From Gracilariopsis chorda (lineage: Eukaryota > Rhodophyta > Florideophyceae > Gracilariales > Gracilariaceae): a DNA stretch of 64,000 nucleotides. The stretch lies in the NCBI GenBank assembly GCA_003194525.1, contig NBIV01000096.1, positions 124,001 to 188,000 of the forward strand, written 5' to 3'. The notes beneath the pieces were generated by a model. That model saw nothing but the letters and a program-made list of their open reading frames with translations. It had not been told where the DNA came from and did not search any database. Made by a program: the position numbers and the translations under genes. Positions 1 through 11,132 of the stretch are shown here, one piece after another (the first letter of the stretch is position 1; each line of letters starts with the position of its first letter).

Positions 1-902
1 CGAGAACGTTGCCAGCGTTACCGTCACAAGGTTTGGTGGATGCAGCCAACGCGGTGCACAACTACTTTAAGGGATATCTGTGCCCCTCCCGGACTTGGGC
101 AGCCGTGCCAAACTTCCCTCAATACCAAACGCTGCCGGAGCACATAGTTTTCTATTGTGTCTCTAAATGGCGCCCACAGGACTTCGTCATCACCGGCCTT
201 CACATGGACCTCTCTCAATGGCCCGAGAAGTACCAAGGACTCTTCAACCTAATGAGCGTGAACGAGCTCCGCGCTCATGAGGTCTCAACGCTACGCCTTA
301 TTGTGGCTGAATCAACCATTTTGCACCCGTCTGCTGGGGTTGGCGTTTTTGCAGGCTCTACGTTCACAGAAGACGAGACAGTCTGCCACTTTTACGGCAC
401 GTTGGTATATCACGACATGTCCCAGAGAACTGAAATCCACAAAACATACGGCTCCGGCTTGATGGGCGTTACCCGACAGAATTTCCACACGTATTGTATG
501 CAAGTGGACCCCAGGGCTCCGGACTTCACCTCACTCATCGGACTGAACAAGGACAAGAACATTCCAAGCGTATGGATCTCTCCAGCTCTTTTTTGCGTAA
601 AAGCACTCATCAATGACCCAAGGTACCCCCATTTGGATCCTGACGCGCAGCCCGTTCGTGATGGTTTCAAACCCTAACGAACAGCCAATGTATACGTTGA
701 TCGTTCTGCGATAGATGCGCTTAAAACACGTAAGCCTCTCGAGCCTTACACTCTGATAACAATCAGAGCTTCACGCCGTATAGCACGCGGAGAGGAACTC
801 TTCATCGACTACGGTACTTCTTACGATTGGACCAATGATCTTGGTACCCGTTCGCCCCAAACACCTTCTTCCACTTCTACACAACACAATAAAAACCCCT
901 AA
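1..902 (+). pseudogene. SET-domain C-terminal part of methyltransferase-SET fusion (left copy)
   Basis: This is the 3' part of the fusion seen complete at 44769-47823. SET hallmarks are visible: an N-terminal SET motif (HPSAGVGVFAG, near 327-357), a middle block with LINDP (near 604-618), and the C-terminal motif RGEELFIDYGTSYDW (787-830). SET domains transfer methyl groups to lysine, usually on histones, so a chromatin role is expected for an intact ancestor. Lesions: a 2-base deletion near 26-28 shifts the frame relative to the right copy, and a TAA at 675-677 stands where the right copy has AAA. After that stop the frame stays open to the TAA at 900-902. The gene is therefore broken here, at different sites from the right copy. 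The methyltransferase half lies outside the window. The classical Asn-His substrate motif is not obvious, so catalytic competence of the ancestor is uncertain. Confidence 0.75.
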
Positions 903-1454
903 AAACCCTCTTTCTAAGGGTGAAAACTCCTAAACAAATTCCTATAACCTGCTCCTTTGCATGTGCGTAAGAACGTATTACGTAATCCTGTGCCGTATTG
1001 TGGTGTGCACCAGCTCATTGCCACTGTGCGCATGGGCATGTGCATCACCCCACACACAGCAAACCTCCCACCTTATCAAAAACCCAATAACAGTTTGTGT
1101 ATGACGTCATGTGTGTACCTAAACGCACGCCCACGTATCTCTAGCTGCACCAGCCACGTTTTCCCTCTGCACCTCATGGTGTACATGTTTGGCGAGTATC
1201 AGTCCCATAGCCTATGCAAGCTCATACTTCCGACGCTCTATGAGCGCGCCAAAAAAAACCATATTGCGGCGCCTTTGCGCAAGCCCCCTCACAATCATCA
1301 CTACAAAAAACCCACCCACCTGCCCCTAATAAACCCCTTCCCATCTTTCCCCCTACCCCCACAAACGCGTACAGCTCAACTGCACGCCAAGACCCATCTC
1401 TATCTCTCGCTCTGCCTTTCTTTTTATCTCCTTCCCTTCTGCGAGCATACTAAT
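903..1454 (+). other. Spacer between SET relic and helicase gene
   Basis: No convincing gene. It opens with C-rich, CCCCTAAAA-like sequence, then has a TGACGTCA-like site (1103-1110, ATGACGTCAT) and a pyrimidine-rich stretch before the helicase start. It is conserved in the right copy (47880-48453), so it may include the promoter of the helicase gene; this is inferred from position only. Confidence 0.4.
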
Positions 1455-2682
1455 ATGGACAACCTCACTTTGCATAACCACACCATAGGACTGGACTCCA
1501 TCCAGCCTGTTCCGGCTCCAAACGCAAACAAACCACAATCCAACCGTCCCAACCCCAACGCTACCGCCATAATCTCAACATCAGCCGGGCAGATCGCGGA
1601 TAGAGAACGAAATGCATCTCCCTCCTTCACCAACCCGCTCGAAACCGTTATCAAACTTGCCATTCACTCCACCGGCTTCTTCGTCCTGTGCATCAACCGA
1701 TCAACTGCAAATCTGGCATCCCCTCATGACGTGCCGTGCGCTATCATCTCCGAAATGCGCACTTCCTCCCCCTCGAAGAGGCTCGCAAAGCATCCGACAT
1801 CATGTGGTCCCGCAGAGCCGAAATGCTTAAGCAGAACAACCTCCCCCCGCTATCGAATTCGTATGATCCGAAAGCGCAGAGCCAAAACGTGGCTGTTCTG
1901 CGTCCACTAGCCAGGCTGCAAATATTGAACGGCTACCGCTGCGCGCAGTGCCCCTCCTGCTACATTGACTTTCAGCGTCTCCACGAGCACATCACAAACA
2001 CACATTCCAATCACGCGCATTCTGTTTCTTGGCTAATAGAACAAACATCGAGGCAATGCACCGTAAAAGTGCAAACCATATTCGGCGGCTCTTGCCGTCT
2101 GCTGTTTGCAGTGAGCTCCACCTCCCCCGTTGGAACCATAAGCAAACACCTTGAACTGTCTATCCGAACGGTCAACACTCTGCAGCAACCCCTTGTACCC
2201 CAAAACCTCCCGTCCCAACCCCCGGCACCGATACTGCCCCAGCCCATGCAGCCCCTCAACCTGAAAACAAATTCCAGACACCGACAAATACTGCAACCGG
2301 AACACAAAATCGAAGAAGCAGTGAACAACTTCTTCAAAAGCTTAAGCACCTCACATACTCAAACCAATTATCTGCGTGTGCAACCACAAGCACAACAAAA
2401 ACCCAACTTCTTCATTGCCTGCATCAAGCTAGACATCATACTCTAGTCTGTTTCTGTCAGCCTCAAGGACGCAACCATACTCACAAATCCAACATGTGCA
2501 AGCGACATCGATGCAATGGCTGCTATGACCAACGTCGTTTTCATGTACCTCACAAAAGTTCCATTTCTAATGTGCGCCATTCCGCCATTTTTTGTCCAAA
2601 AGCTCAACCAACGCTCCGACAGTAACTTCTGTAGCGTCTCGCAGAACACGTCAAACGTTACGCCTCTGATATTGCCCGTCTC
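1455..2682 (+). pseudogene. OrsD-type zinc-finger N-terminal part of helicase gene (left copy)
   Basis: The first plausible start is the ATG at 1455; the right copy has ATC there. The product begins in one frame to about 1735, shifts because of an 8-base insertion (ATCAACCG-like, near 1690) absent from the right copy, and continues at 1736-2446. The recognisable region is 1905-2120: GYRCAQCPSCYIDFQ with a following HEHITNTH gives Cys-Cys-His-His ligands, and KVQTIFGG...LLFAV matches the conserved end of the OrsD (formerly DUF3505) domain. In fungi this domain precedes RecQ helicases of the telomere-linked type. A TAG at 2444-2446 replaces CAG of the right copy, and another frameshift occurs before 2683. 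The role of the domain is unknown; nucleic-acid binding is inferred from the finger. Confidence 0.65.
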
Positions 2683-4233
2683 TTGCTATTCACAGAAAAG
2701 GGCCACGAGAATTACGTCAACCTGGTTTCCCAAGCGCAAAACACTACGGCCTACCTCCACAGCGTTAACCTAAAACCTAAACGCCTACGCATCGCGCTCA
2801 CTGCCCAGCTTCTGCAGACGCTCCCCCTGTATGCATCTACGCATACAATCACTGTGTGCAACTTCATTGCAGCCACTTCTCTGCTGGTTCACAACGCCGA
2901 AGATGCCATCAACCAACACGAATAGCGCTACCGCGATGTTAGTGCCGACGAGCTCAGCCATCTTCTCGCCGCTCTCCAATACGGAGTCGCAGCATGTGCC
3001 ATCCATTACGTGCATAACCTCACCAAGCAGCAAGGAAAAACCCCTCATCAGCTTACTTTCGAGATCCAGAAAGTGGAATTGTTGGTTGACGTGCAATCAA
3101 ACAATGCTTCTTCTTTCATCCGCAACACTCTCAGCTTTTCCATGAACATAACCACTAAAGAAAGCATCAACTTATCGATCTTGGAATGCGATATGCAGCC
3201 GCACTGCGGCATCGTTTGCGACATTCACTTGGGTCTGCATGCGCTCGGTTCTATCGTCAAAAAGCTACATGTCGAAATTGAAGAAATCATCATTGATGAT
3301 CTGCTATTGGGATCTCCCGTCCCCCCTGCATTTACAAGCCACATCCACGCACTAAAAGACCAACCACCAAACAAAAACCCCGGCTTCTCCTTCCTCCAAC
3401 ACCCGCACAATGGCTCCTATCTACACACCTGCTTGCAGTATGTATTGCAATGCCTAAAGAACCCATCCGGAAACACATCACACCATTCGCTCCAAGCTCC
3501 CTCCCCACCACCCAACGATACCCCCACAGTTCTTATTGCTGGTATCCACTTCTACACATCTGCTCTCACCCGCTGGCTTGCATGCGCACAAAAATTCCAG
3601 GAGCGGGTCTTCGTAGTTCTCCACCTTGCCTCCGGCTCCCCAGCCCGCGGAACCGAGATTGAGTCGTATCGTCTGCACAACGATTTGTTCCACCAACGCT
3701 GCCTCATACTTCTCGACTCTCAACCCGTTCTCATCACGCGTTACCTCAAAACTCAAAACGCTAAAGGAGGCGCTCGCCCAATTCCACGCTTCCCAGATCC
3801 AAAGACAGCTGAACTCCTTCTCACTTACCTGACGCTCATTCGCCCGCTCGAAACCTGGTTCGTTTCGGCTATACACGGCGAATCCCATAAACAGGCACAC
3901 TGGCGTATGTTGTTCTCAACCCACGGCATGCCCCTGGACGCTGGAAACATTCGCCGAATCATCAGCTCCACTCTGTTCGACGCTGTGTTTAAACTCACCT
4001 TTCCCGACTACCGCAACGTCACACTAGGAATCCCCGCTCTCATTTCCTCCACCGCTGCAAACCACATTGACAAAACGCTCTCCAAGGCCATCCTGGAAGA
4101 CTTCATCTCCACCGCGCACAATCAAGCTGGGCACACGGCACATACTGCGGAGCTCATGTATGCACGCACCCCACACGACGGCACTGGAATGCGACACACC
4201 GAGCTCAGCAAGTACAAAGAATGGTCCACCTAA
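2683..4233 (+). pseudogene. Middle region with recombinase-like C-terminal motif (left copy)
   Basis: One frame is open from 2683 to 4233 except a TAG at 2923-2925, where the right copy reads GAG. The 407-residue segment 3010-4233 is the longest open piece of the left module. Near its end (about 4119-4220) is NQAGHTAHTAELMYAR. This resembles the GHS..TA..YA block that fungal OrsD-RecQ proteins carry before the helicase and that recalls the end of tyrosine recombinases; I cannot see a full Arg...His-X-X-Arg...Tyr set, so recombinase activity is only a suggestion. It ends KYKEWST followed by TAA (4231-4233), and the helicase follows in the same frame. The same TAA is present in the right copy, so it predates the duplication or is a real boundary. 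Confidence 0.55.
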
Positions 4234-5625
4234 TGGCACTCACTAGTCAATTTGAGCAAACACGCCGCAAAGAAGCACTCTTGCCGTCACAATCCTGAAA
4301 ACCAGAGCACCATCCCTCCAGCCAAGCGCCCCATTCCCGCATCACAACCCATCTCACCTCCGCACCGCCCTTACAAACCGCCAAAAGACGTCTTTGCACC
4401 CCTGGCCCGCTCATCCTCCGTACTCCACAGCAGCCCAACCCCATCCGAGCTCCCAAGAGGTGTTGCATCGCTCCATACCCCCCCACCGCTCAATTATGAA
4501 CACAGACTCGGCAAGTTCCTTAACGCACTCCGACAAATGCTTGCCAATGGCTCCTCAGTGTTTAAATCACCTAAGCAGTTTACCGTTACGATGGCAGTGC
4601 TTGAAAAGCGGGGAAACATGCTTATGCTCACTCCAACTGCCCCCGGAAAAACATTGTCTGTACTGGTCCCGATGTACATGGAGAAGGGCTCTAATTCCTC
4701 CATCATTATCGTTCTTCTCAAAGCCGTCCTTACGGAGTACGAACAACGTGAGGCAGCCTTTCAGCTTCAGAGCAGCACATCCCCGCACACCAATGGCGAC
4801 ACGGAAACATTTGCGGATGTCTATATATTGTCAGTCCAAGTGCTTGACTCCGCCTCTTTCAACTCCCTGCTTCAACGCTTGTTGCACAAACAAAAACTGG
4901 CCCGCATCGTGGTGGATGAAGTGCATTTATTTCCGTTATGGCAACATTTTCGCCCAACCCTTGCACACATCCACAATGCGCTTTCCATGATACCTCCCAT
5001 ATACCCCGTGTACTGCTCAGTTCCACCGTACCACCCTGCGATTGTCCACTCCTGCTATCACAGCTCTTAATACCAACAGCTTACCTGTATACCTCTTCCA
5101 CCGCCCGTACCAATATCCGCTTCTCCGTGTACGACGCTTTCCCAAGCGTAAAAAGCCCCTCGAATTCGTACTGCCGCAGGTACCTATCAAAGCTTGTTCC
5201 AACATCTGCTTCAGACAGGCGTCCCGTACTTTCAACAACAAGTCTCAACATTGCTCACCGCAATTACTGAATCCTTGGTCCGCATTATCCTATTCATACT
5301 CACACGCTCAGCTACAGAACAACTAGACCGCGTCATTCAACAATACTTACACGGAACATTATCTCACCTGGTCCCTTCCACATCTTTCATTTGCCTCTTC
5401 TATCATGCCGACTTATCCGACGACGAAAATGATAAAACACACCATGACCGGCTCCATCGCTTCTCCGTTCCGCCATCCGCCGCAGTAACTCAAACCGTGA
5501 TTTTCATGACTTGCACTTCCGCCTTTGGAACAGGACTCGACACTCCAAACGTTCGGCTAGTGCTACTTTTGAGGATGTGCCAGTCTGGCCGACCTTGCCC
5601 AGCAGGCCAGCAGAGCGTGTCGTGA
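4234..5625 (+). pseudogene. RecQ-like superfamily 2 helicase core (left copy)
   Basis: The ATPase half lies at 4252-5000: Walker A MLTPTAPGKTLS (near 4618-4656), Walker B VVDEVHLF (DEVH box, near 4909-4932). Motif III, LLSSTVP, is found in another frame (near 5010-5030), so a frameshift lies near 4985; the right copy has the same break. The second RecA lobe is read at 5194-5625: RIILFILTRS (motif IV), YHADLSD, and motif V FGTGLDTPNVRLVL. Motif VI (QQAGKAGRDG in the right copy) is lost here because the frame shifts after LVL and stops at 5623-5625. RecQ helicases unwind DNA 3' to 5'; telomere-linked forms lie in fungal subtelomeres. Walker A keeps GKT, unlike the right copy. Confidence 0.75.
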
Positions 5626-5650
5626 CGGCCGAAACGCGCGCTGCATCACC

Positions 5651-6820
5651 ATGTACTCAAAGCCGTACTTCAAAATGATACAAGATGTTCTTTGCTCTAC
5701 AAACAACCAAAACCCCAACGACCTCGCCCGTTCTTATGTCGACTCGCTTGCCACAGACCGCTGGAACCAAGTGAAGACGTGGATGGAACTGACGCTCGTG
5801 TGCCGCCGTAACGCTGTTTACGCCCACATTGATGGAACCGAACCAGGCGTTTGCTTATTCACCGAAGACGCTGTGAACTGTGACATTTGCAAAAAAAACT
5901 CTGCAACTTCCAACCCCTTTCCCGCCGCACCTACCCAAAACACGTCTACAACAAAAACACCGTCACAGCCTGCCAAACCCACACCCTCCCCTCCGAAGCA
6001 GCCACCTATATCCTCCACAGGTACCGCCTCACTTTACATGTCACCCTTCATCCTACGAGAGTCAAGCACAAACCTTCAGATGCCACCATACAATGGTTCT
6101 CTCCCATCGCTACAACCACTCCCTTCTGCGTCGGCAGCCGCCAATTCAGTCAAACGCCTGAAATACAACCTCCTCTCGTCTTCGCCGCCCTTCATCACTT
6201 CTTTCTCTTCTTCAAAGCGGCACACCAGCCCGCTTCAGTCTAACATTTCCGCTTCCTTTTTTTATAGCATCAACTCCATTCTCCCTGCTCGTATTCTGCG
6301 CCACATTCAGGAGATAGCACGCCGTCTCCACTCTTTATGCGTTCCGTGTCTTATCCAAGCTCAAACACCCGTAACCAAGGAAAACCATGTATGCTCCTAT
6401 GCATCCATTCAATGCTATCGATGCTTCTCGGACTCCCACCACGCGGTTGAGTGCCCACACAACAAGAACCCACCCAAGACCTGCTACAAGTGCCATATGG
6501 GATACTGCAAGGGACTCCAGACCCATTCAGATCCCAAAACATATGGTACTCGGGCATGTAAATTTATCCCACTGCGCCAGACTGCACGGCTTCTCTGGCG
6601 CAAAAACCCAGACATGCGCAACACCATTGCACTCAACCTGTTTCACGAAGAACGCAATTCTCAGTTCAATAATATTGCTACGAGCAGTACATCCGAATGC
6701 GCTAAAGTGCAGCAACAAGACCAACTATTCCACTACTGGTTGACGACAACAGACCGCAGGGCCGTTCCCAACCTTATACGCGTCATAACTTGGTACAAAT
6801 CTACAACAGACCTTGTATAG
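5651..6820 (+). pseudogene. C-terminal zinc-knuckle region of helicase gene (left copy)
   Basis: A 389-residue open stretch follows the lost motif VI. It contains CRRNAVYAHIDGTEPGVC and CDICKK, a block that in fungal OrsD-RecQ proteins follows the helicase core, then a Pro/Thr/Ser-rich linker, then a Cys/His cluster CYRCFSDSHHAVECP and CYKCHMGYCKG (near 6415-6512) that should bind zinc, then a conserved helical tail ending at TAG 6818-6820. In the right copy this region is interrupted by a TAA near 52907. No start codon need lie here; it is the end of a longer protein. Nucleic-acid binding is likely from the knuckles, but the exact function is unknown. Confidence 0.6.
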
Positions 6821-6999
6821 CTTTGCGTGACACCATGTTGATAACAATAAATGTGTGGCCACAAGCTTTACGTGTTTCTATTCGTTTCGTATGAAAACCT
6901 CCCAAACATCCTCACACTTTGAGAAACGCACATGTGCGACCAAAACGAAAAACACCTTCCGCTTCCTTCTACTGTATTCTCATCTGTATTATGCCTGTA

Positions 7000-7165
7000 G
7001 GATAGGAAAACGTCCTGTCGTACATTCACAGGGTGGTCGCTCGACCACTACCCTCCAAAAAAAAATTACTATTTTTTTGCTGCAGTGGTCGAGCGACCAC
7101 TACGTTCATGTACGACAGGAAAACTTCCTGACATACATCGCCGCGGAGGACGAGCGACCCTAAAA
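7000..7165 (+). repeat. Palindromic spacer repeat (family a), single unit
   Basis: One degenerate unit of the repeat arrayed at 43760-44390: GGTCGCTCGACCAC, an AT-rich linker, then GTGGTCGAGCGACCAC and TGTACGACAGG with its reverse complement. It lies just after the helicase 3' end and is present in the right copy at 53990-54130. Confidence 0.8.
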
Positions 7166-8290
7166 CACCCCAAAGTCTCCAAGTTCGGTATTCCCATAGC
7201 CACGCCACTATCTTTTAAACTTACCACAGCACTATTACCTAATGCACGCCGCCTACAGCGGTGCGCAACAAAGCATTCCGATTAAAAACCGCTTTAGGAC
7301 AAAGTGTGCTCTGCCTACCACTGCACATTTCTGCAGCACACAACGCCCAGCCCCTAAAGTCGAAAAAACCCCTTCACAAGAGCACATGCTATGCAAGACA
7401 ATTCTGTTTCTGTTAACATTCTGCAACCCCTAAAACACCTAAAAACCCTTAAAACACTAATAAAATAAAACCTGGGAATCTAAGTGCAACCCCATAAAAT
7501 GTCTAGAAGTAAAACCCTTAATACCAATACACCCCCTAGAAAACGCCTAGACCCGATCGCAAAAACTCCCATGAAAACAAAACCTTTAAATACTAAAATT
7601 GAATAGAACTTGGATTTCTTAAGCGTACGGCCAATCAAATTTCTTTAAAACATTCAAACTCCCCTATCCGCAACACAAAACACCAAAACTCACTAAAACA
7701 AAAAATGTCGTTTACTAAAAATCCTAAGAAGTTTTATTCACATATTTCTACGTGTAGAGAACTAGGCCATATACACGATGTTTTACATCTTGCAATTTTC
7801 AATATGCAAAGTCCAACCTTTAATACTCTGACAAATCCATAATCATGAAAAGTGCAGCTTACCAGAATGGAAGCGCCTAAAACGTTGCCGAGCGAACAAA
7901 TATACAACCCTAACACCCTGTAGCGCTACACTTTTAAAACCACATCCCAGCTCCTAAAAAAGCCCTCATACGGAAAATGTTCTTATCAATATTCACCCCC
8001 CCACGGTACCTCGATATAAAATTTTTTACTTCTCCTGGTTTTCTCCAACTGCACCTAGAACAACTAAAACCTCCTAACACTGCCATATCAAGGGAATACA
8101 ATAACATAGAACATTTCCTAATGCTAATATAATCCCCTAAACACCCTTATCTTTAAAAACCCTAAACTTTAATATGAATGTTCTTACAATACCCTAAAAC
8201 CTTTCTTAATGCTAAGAACATCAAAGTATAAACCCCTAATTTTTATTACCAAGGCTCTTCATTCTTTCTCGGAGGCTCCCTAATAAAGTC
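7166..8290 (+). other. AT-rich non-coding tail, unusually conserved between repeat copies
   Basis: No convincing coding sequence. Low-complexity AACCCCTAAAAC-like runs occur at 7425-7500 and elsewhere. Against the right copy (54125-55260) differences are very few: within 7741-7980 I count one change in 240 bases, far fewer than in the helicase coding region. It may be a control or replication region of the element, or a recently converted tract. Confidence 0.6.
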
Positions 8291-9320
8291 CGCTTTGTCT
8301 CATTTGTTCCATGTGCGTAAACATGCCTGCATTACTTCGTTTGGGCAAATATGACCAATACCACAAACCCCTAAGCATTTGTCAAACATTTAAAGAAACG
8401 TATTCCTTGGTTTCCACAAATCTCCTAAAAACCAACCGCTTTCGCCCTTTTGCACAAGATGCGTTAACATGCCCGCATTGCATGATTTTAGCAAATATTG
8501 CAAAAACCAAGCGCTTTTGCAGTTTTGTACAATGTGCAAAAACAATCCACGCTTTGCTTGGTCTCACCTAAATGGCCAAAAACCAAACGCTTTCGCATAA
8601 TTCTTCAATGTGCGAAAACACCCCCGCATTGCTAGGTTGCGGTAAATATGCCCAAAACCAAGGGCTTCCGATCATTTGCAAAATGTGCGTAAACATGCCC
8701 GAAAAGGTTGCTTTGGGCAAATGTGTCCAAAACTAGGCGCTTTCTCACATTTTACAAATGAGCCAAAATACATCCCACGCGCTTGGTCTGCGAAAAGCTG
8801 GCTAAAACCAAGCACATGGAGCATGCGACCAAACCTTGCCAAACCAGCTCAGAAACCATCCTTCCAAAGCCTCCAACACGCACATATGCGCGCACGCGCA
8901 CTTTCAGGACCTTCCTACATGGTTCTGACATATCATGGCTAAAAACAAGCGCTGTGGCACCCTGTATTGACGCGCTTAACCTTTACAAATGCGCCCAATT
9001 ACGTTATTTACACGACATGCACGCGGCACGTGCCATATGTGCCTAAAACCAAGCGCAAACGGCCATGTCAAATCCTAATTTTTTGATGTATGTGATTGGT
9101 TTTTAGGCGCCCCAAGCAATCTATGATATTTAGCCAGGTTTTTTTAGCTCAAGCGTTTGTTACATAACTGGCGCACAGCGCTTCGTCATCCACTGAAGGC
9201 ATGAAAAACGTACATACAGGGATTCCACCACTCGTTCAACGTTTTGTGTCAGAACCAAGCGCTTGCCGACACCCCTCAAAACCGAGCGCAAACCCAAACT
9301 TACTTGCAACACTACTATAA
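8291..9320 (+). repeat. Degenerate tandem repeats, about 70-80 bp
   Basis: The string AAAACCAAGCGCTTT with CATTTTGCAAAATGTGCG and AACATGCCCGCATTGCTT...GGGCAAATATG recurs with changes about every 70-80 bases (for example near 8310, 8465, 8600, 8690). It is shared with the right copy at 55265-56289. No gene is supported; open frames here are repeat artefacts. Confidence 0.7.
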
Positions 9321-10814
9321 GAGCGCTTCTTCATAGACCGTCGCACTCGGCATAGATACCGCCTCCATGGCGTGGCGCATTGGAAGGGAGCCACTGCTCT
9401 GCCAAAACACCTAAAGCCAATCCAGTGTCAAGTACCACTGGGTTAGTCTGTTCTTGAAACATTTTGGAGGAGCGGGTTTTGAGCTCGACCTGAAAAATGG
9501 GAGTTGGGTAACCGAATGGGTGTGGGAGCACGAAACCCCTAGGGGCGCAAGAAAACCAGGCGGGCTCAACGTGACGAATTGGTAGTGTTGGTATTACGGT
9601 GCACACGGGTTATAAAAGCCTGGATAGTCTTAGCCAAACCATGATATTGACTGTAGAAACCAGTTGGTATCACGCTGAGCCAATAAAAACCCCTTAACCA
9701 TCCATGGTGAGGGAGCGCTGCAGTCACGTTAAGAATTAGCAAGGCTCAAGCTCAGTTGCATTTGGCTACGTGGTTTACGTTGAGACCGGTTCTAGGTAAA
9801 AACCCCACACCACAGTAGCAAGGTGTCACTACCTATCTAAAATACTAAAATATATCAGTAAACTAACTACTCAGCAACTCCAACCCATGTGACACCCTCA
9901 CCAATTGTTCCACTGCGTGTTGCACTTCTCATGTGTTCAGATCTCACTATATTGCAGTTGATCATCGCATCGGGCACGACTTGCAGCTCCATTAAGGGCT
10001 ACATGGCAAACGGAAGTGACAATGGCGTCGGTGGAAATGAAAAACCCCCTCGGCGCTAAAAGCGCCTCAACATTAGGCTCAATCGTACAAATTGTAACCT
10101 TGGGCACGGTCGACACCATCCTCACGTTGTTGAGCCTAGCTTGACTGAGAACTAAAGCATTGGAATGCGTATACGTCATAGCATGGGCAAACTGTTGTTC
10201 TTGAATATGCCTAAAAACCTCGATATCGTTCCGACGTCCTCAGAGGTACTTTTTGTCGCTTTTATCGGCTTAGCACCACTGTCAGATGTGTTTGGTGCTT
10301 GGCAGGCAGTTTCTGGAGTGTATACTGTCCAATGTTTTAACTGTGCGTAACGCTTCTAAGATGTTCATGAAATCAATGTTTTAGATTGCAGTCTAACGGC
10401 TCGGTTAGTACAGTGGAACGGGTAGGGTACTGTACTTGACTAAACAGGTAATATGTTGTCCTAGGAGTGCTCAAATGGTTTAAATGTGTCACGTTCTGCA
10501 GAGGACGATGAGCGTTTGCATGAATTAATTTACATGGTTCTAGTTTGGGGCTGCCTTGCCGTTCTTACAGGTATTTGTATGCAATAGTACACTCATAGAC
10601 AAAAGAGCAGATGCCTACCCACTTTTCTACAAGCATCTCCTGAACGAGCTGCGCACGGGGACTTGAGGCAGTTTTCCGTCCCTAATCGCCTAAAATGAAG
10701 GGCACCGGGTTATCGCGCGTAGTGTTGTGCGTTTGCAAAGTTTTAGCGCTATTTGCGTCTGCTAGCTTTGCATCGCCACGTGTAGCACCGCTCTACGCAG
10801 CTTGCAACACTGCG
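9321..10814 (+). other. Unique spacer without recognisable gene
   Basis: After the repeat copy ends, about 1.5 kb shows only short frames without recognisable motifs. I see no tRNA, rRNA or transposase. The sequence is not present after the right copy, which is followed by a Copia relic instead. Confidence 0.6.
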
Positions 10815-10819
10815 TGCTG

Positions 10820-10910
10820 TGTCAATCCGCTTTAGATTACAAATCGTACATAAGAGCGAGATGTGCAAGCTCACACAGTAAACCAAGGGAGTTAGAGTCT
10901 TCCTCTCATA
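10820..10910 (+). repeat. 5' LTR of Copia-like element
   Basis: Begins TGTCAATCC and ends CTCTCATA. It shares CGTACATAAGAGCG and GTTAGAGTCTTCCTCTCA with the 3' LTR. At 91 bp it is very short for an LTR. Confidence 0.75.
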
Positions 10911-10927
10911 GGTTATGAGCCCAGCGC
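10911..10927 (+). promoter_or_regulatory. Primer binding site for internal half of initiator Met tRNA
   Basis: GGTTATGAGCCCAGCGC is the reverse complement of the anticodon-arm region of eukaryotic initiator tRNA-Met (it contains the CAU anticodon read as ATG). Copia-group elements are known to prime from such a tRNA half. It directly follows the 5' LTR. Confidence 0.8.
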
Positions 10928-11132
10928 TGCACACAACTCGTGACCCACCCTTTCCACCTCAGTTCCCACATCACAACCCCTCAAAACAGACGCATACAAC
11001 AGACTAGCGCGTCCCGTCCAGAGGGAGCACACCCGCGAAACCCCTGAAATCCCAAACGAACCATACAACAACGCCCTGACTGAAGTGAACGACACACGCC
11101 AAGCCAACGACACCACAGAACATCAAATCATC

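Larger units (their letters stand above)
1..9320 (+). repeat. Left copy of a >9.3-kb direct repeat
   Basis: The whole stretch from the first base to about 9320 is homologous, in the same orientation and order, to 46997-56289 (offset about 46,996 at the start and 46,969 at the end). It holds a SET relic, an OrsD/RecQ helicase gene, a palindromic repeat, an AT-rich tail and degenerate tandem repeats. The left copy is cut by the window edge, so its true left end is unknown; the right copy continues upstream into a methyltransferase gene. Homology ends at the shared string ACTACTATAAG. Small indels and different stops separate the copies. Confidence 0.95.

Noticed and set aside
957..1454. Coding frame upstream of the helicase ATG
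   Set aside because: Low-complexity, not conserved in frame between copies; treated as spacer.
3950..4233. Firm call of a tyrosine recombinase
   Set aside because: Only the GH..TA..YA block is seen; the catalytic Arg and HxxR residues could not be placed.
4230..4300. TAATG stop-start overlap driving reinitiation of the helicase
   Set aside because: The ATG overlapping the TAA opens a 21-codon frame that is not the helicase frame.
9331..9606. 91-residue minus-strand frame
   Set aside because: No motif, no conservation, start by chance.
10390..10440. tRNA-like sequence GGCTCGGTTAGTACAGTGG
   Set aside because: No cloverleaf with matching acceptor stem and T-arm could be made.
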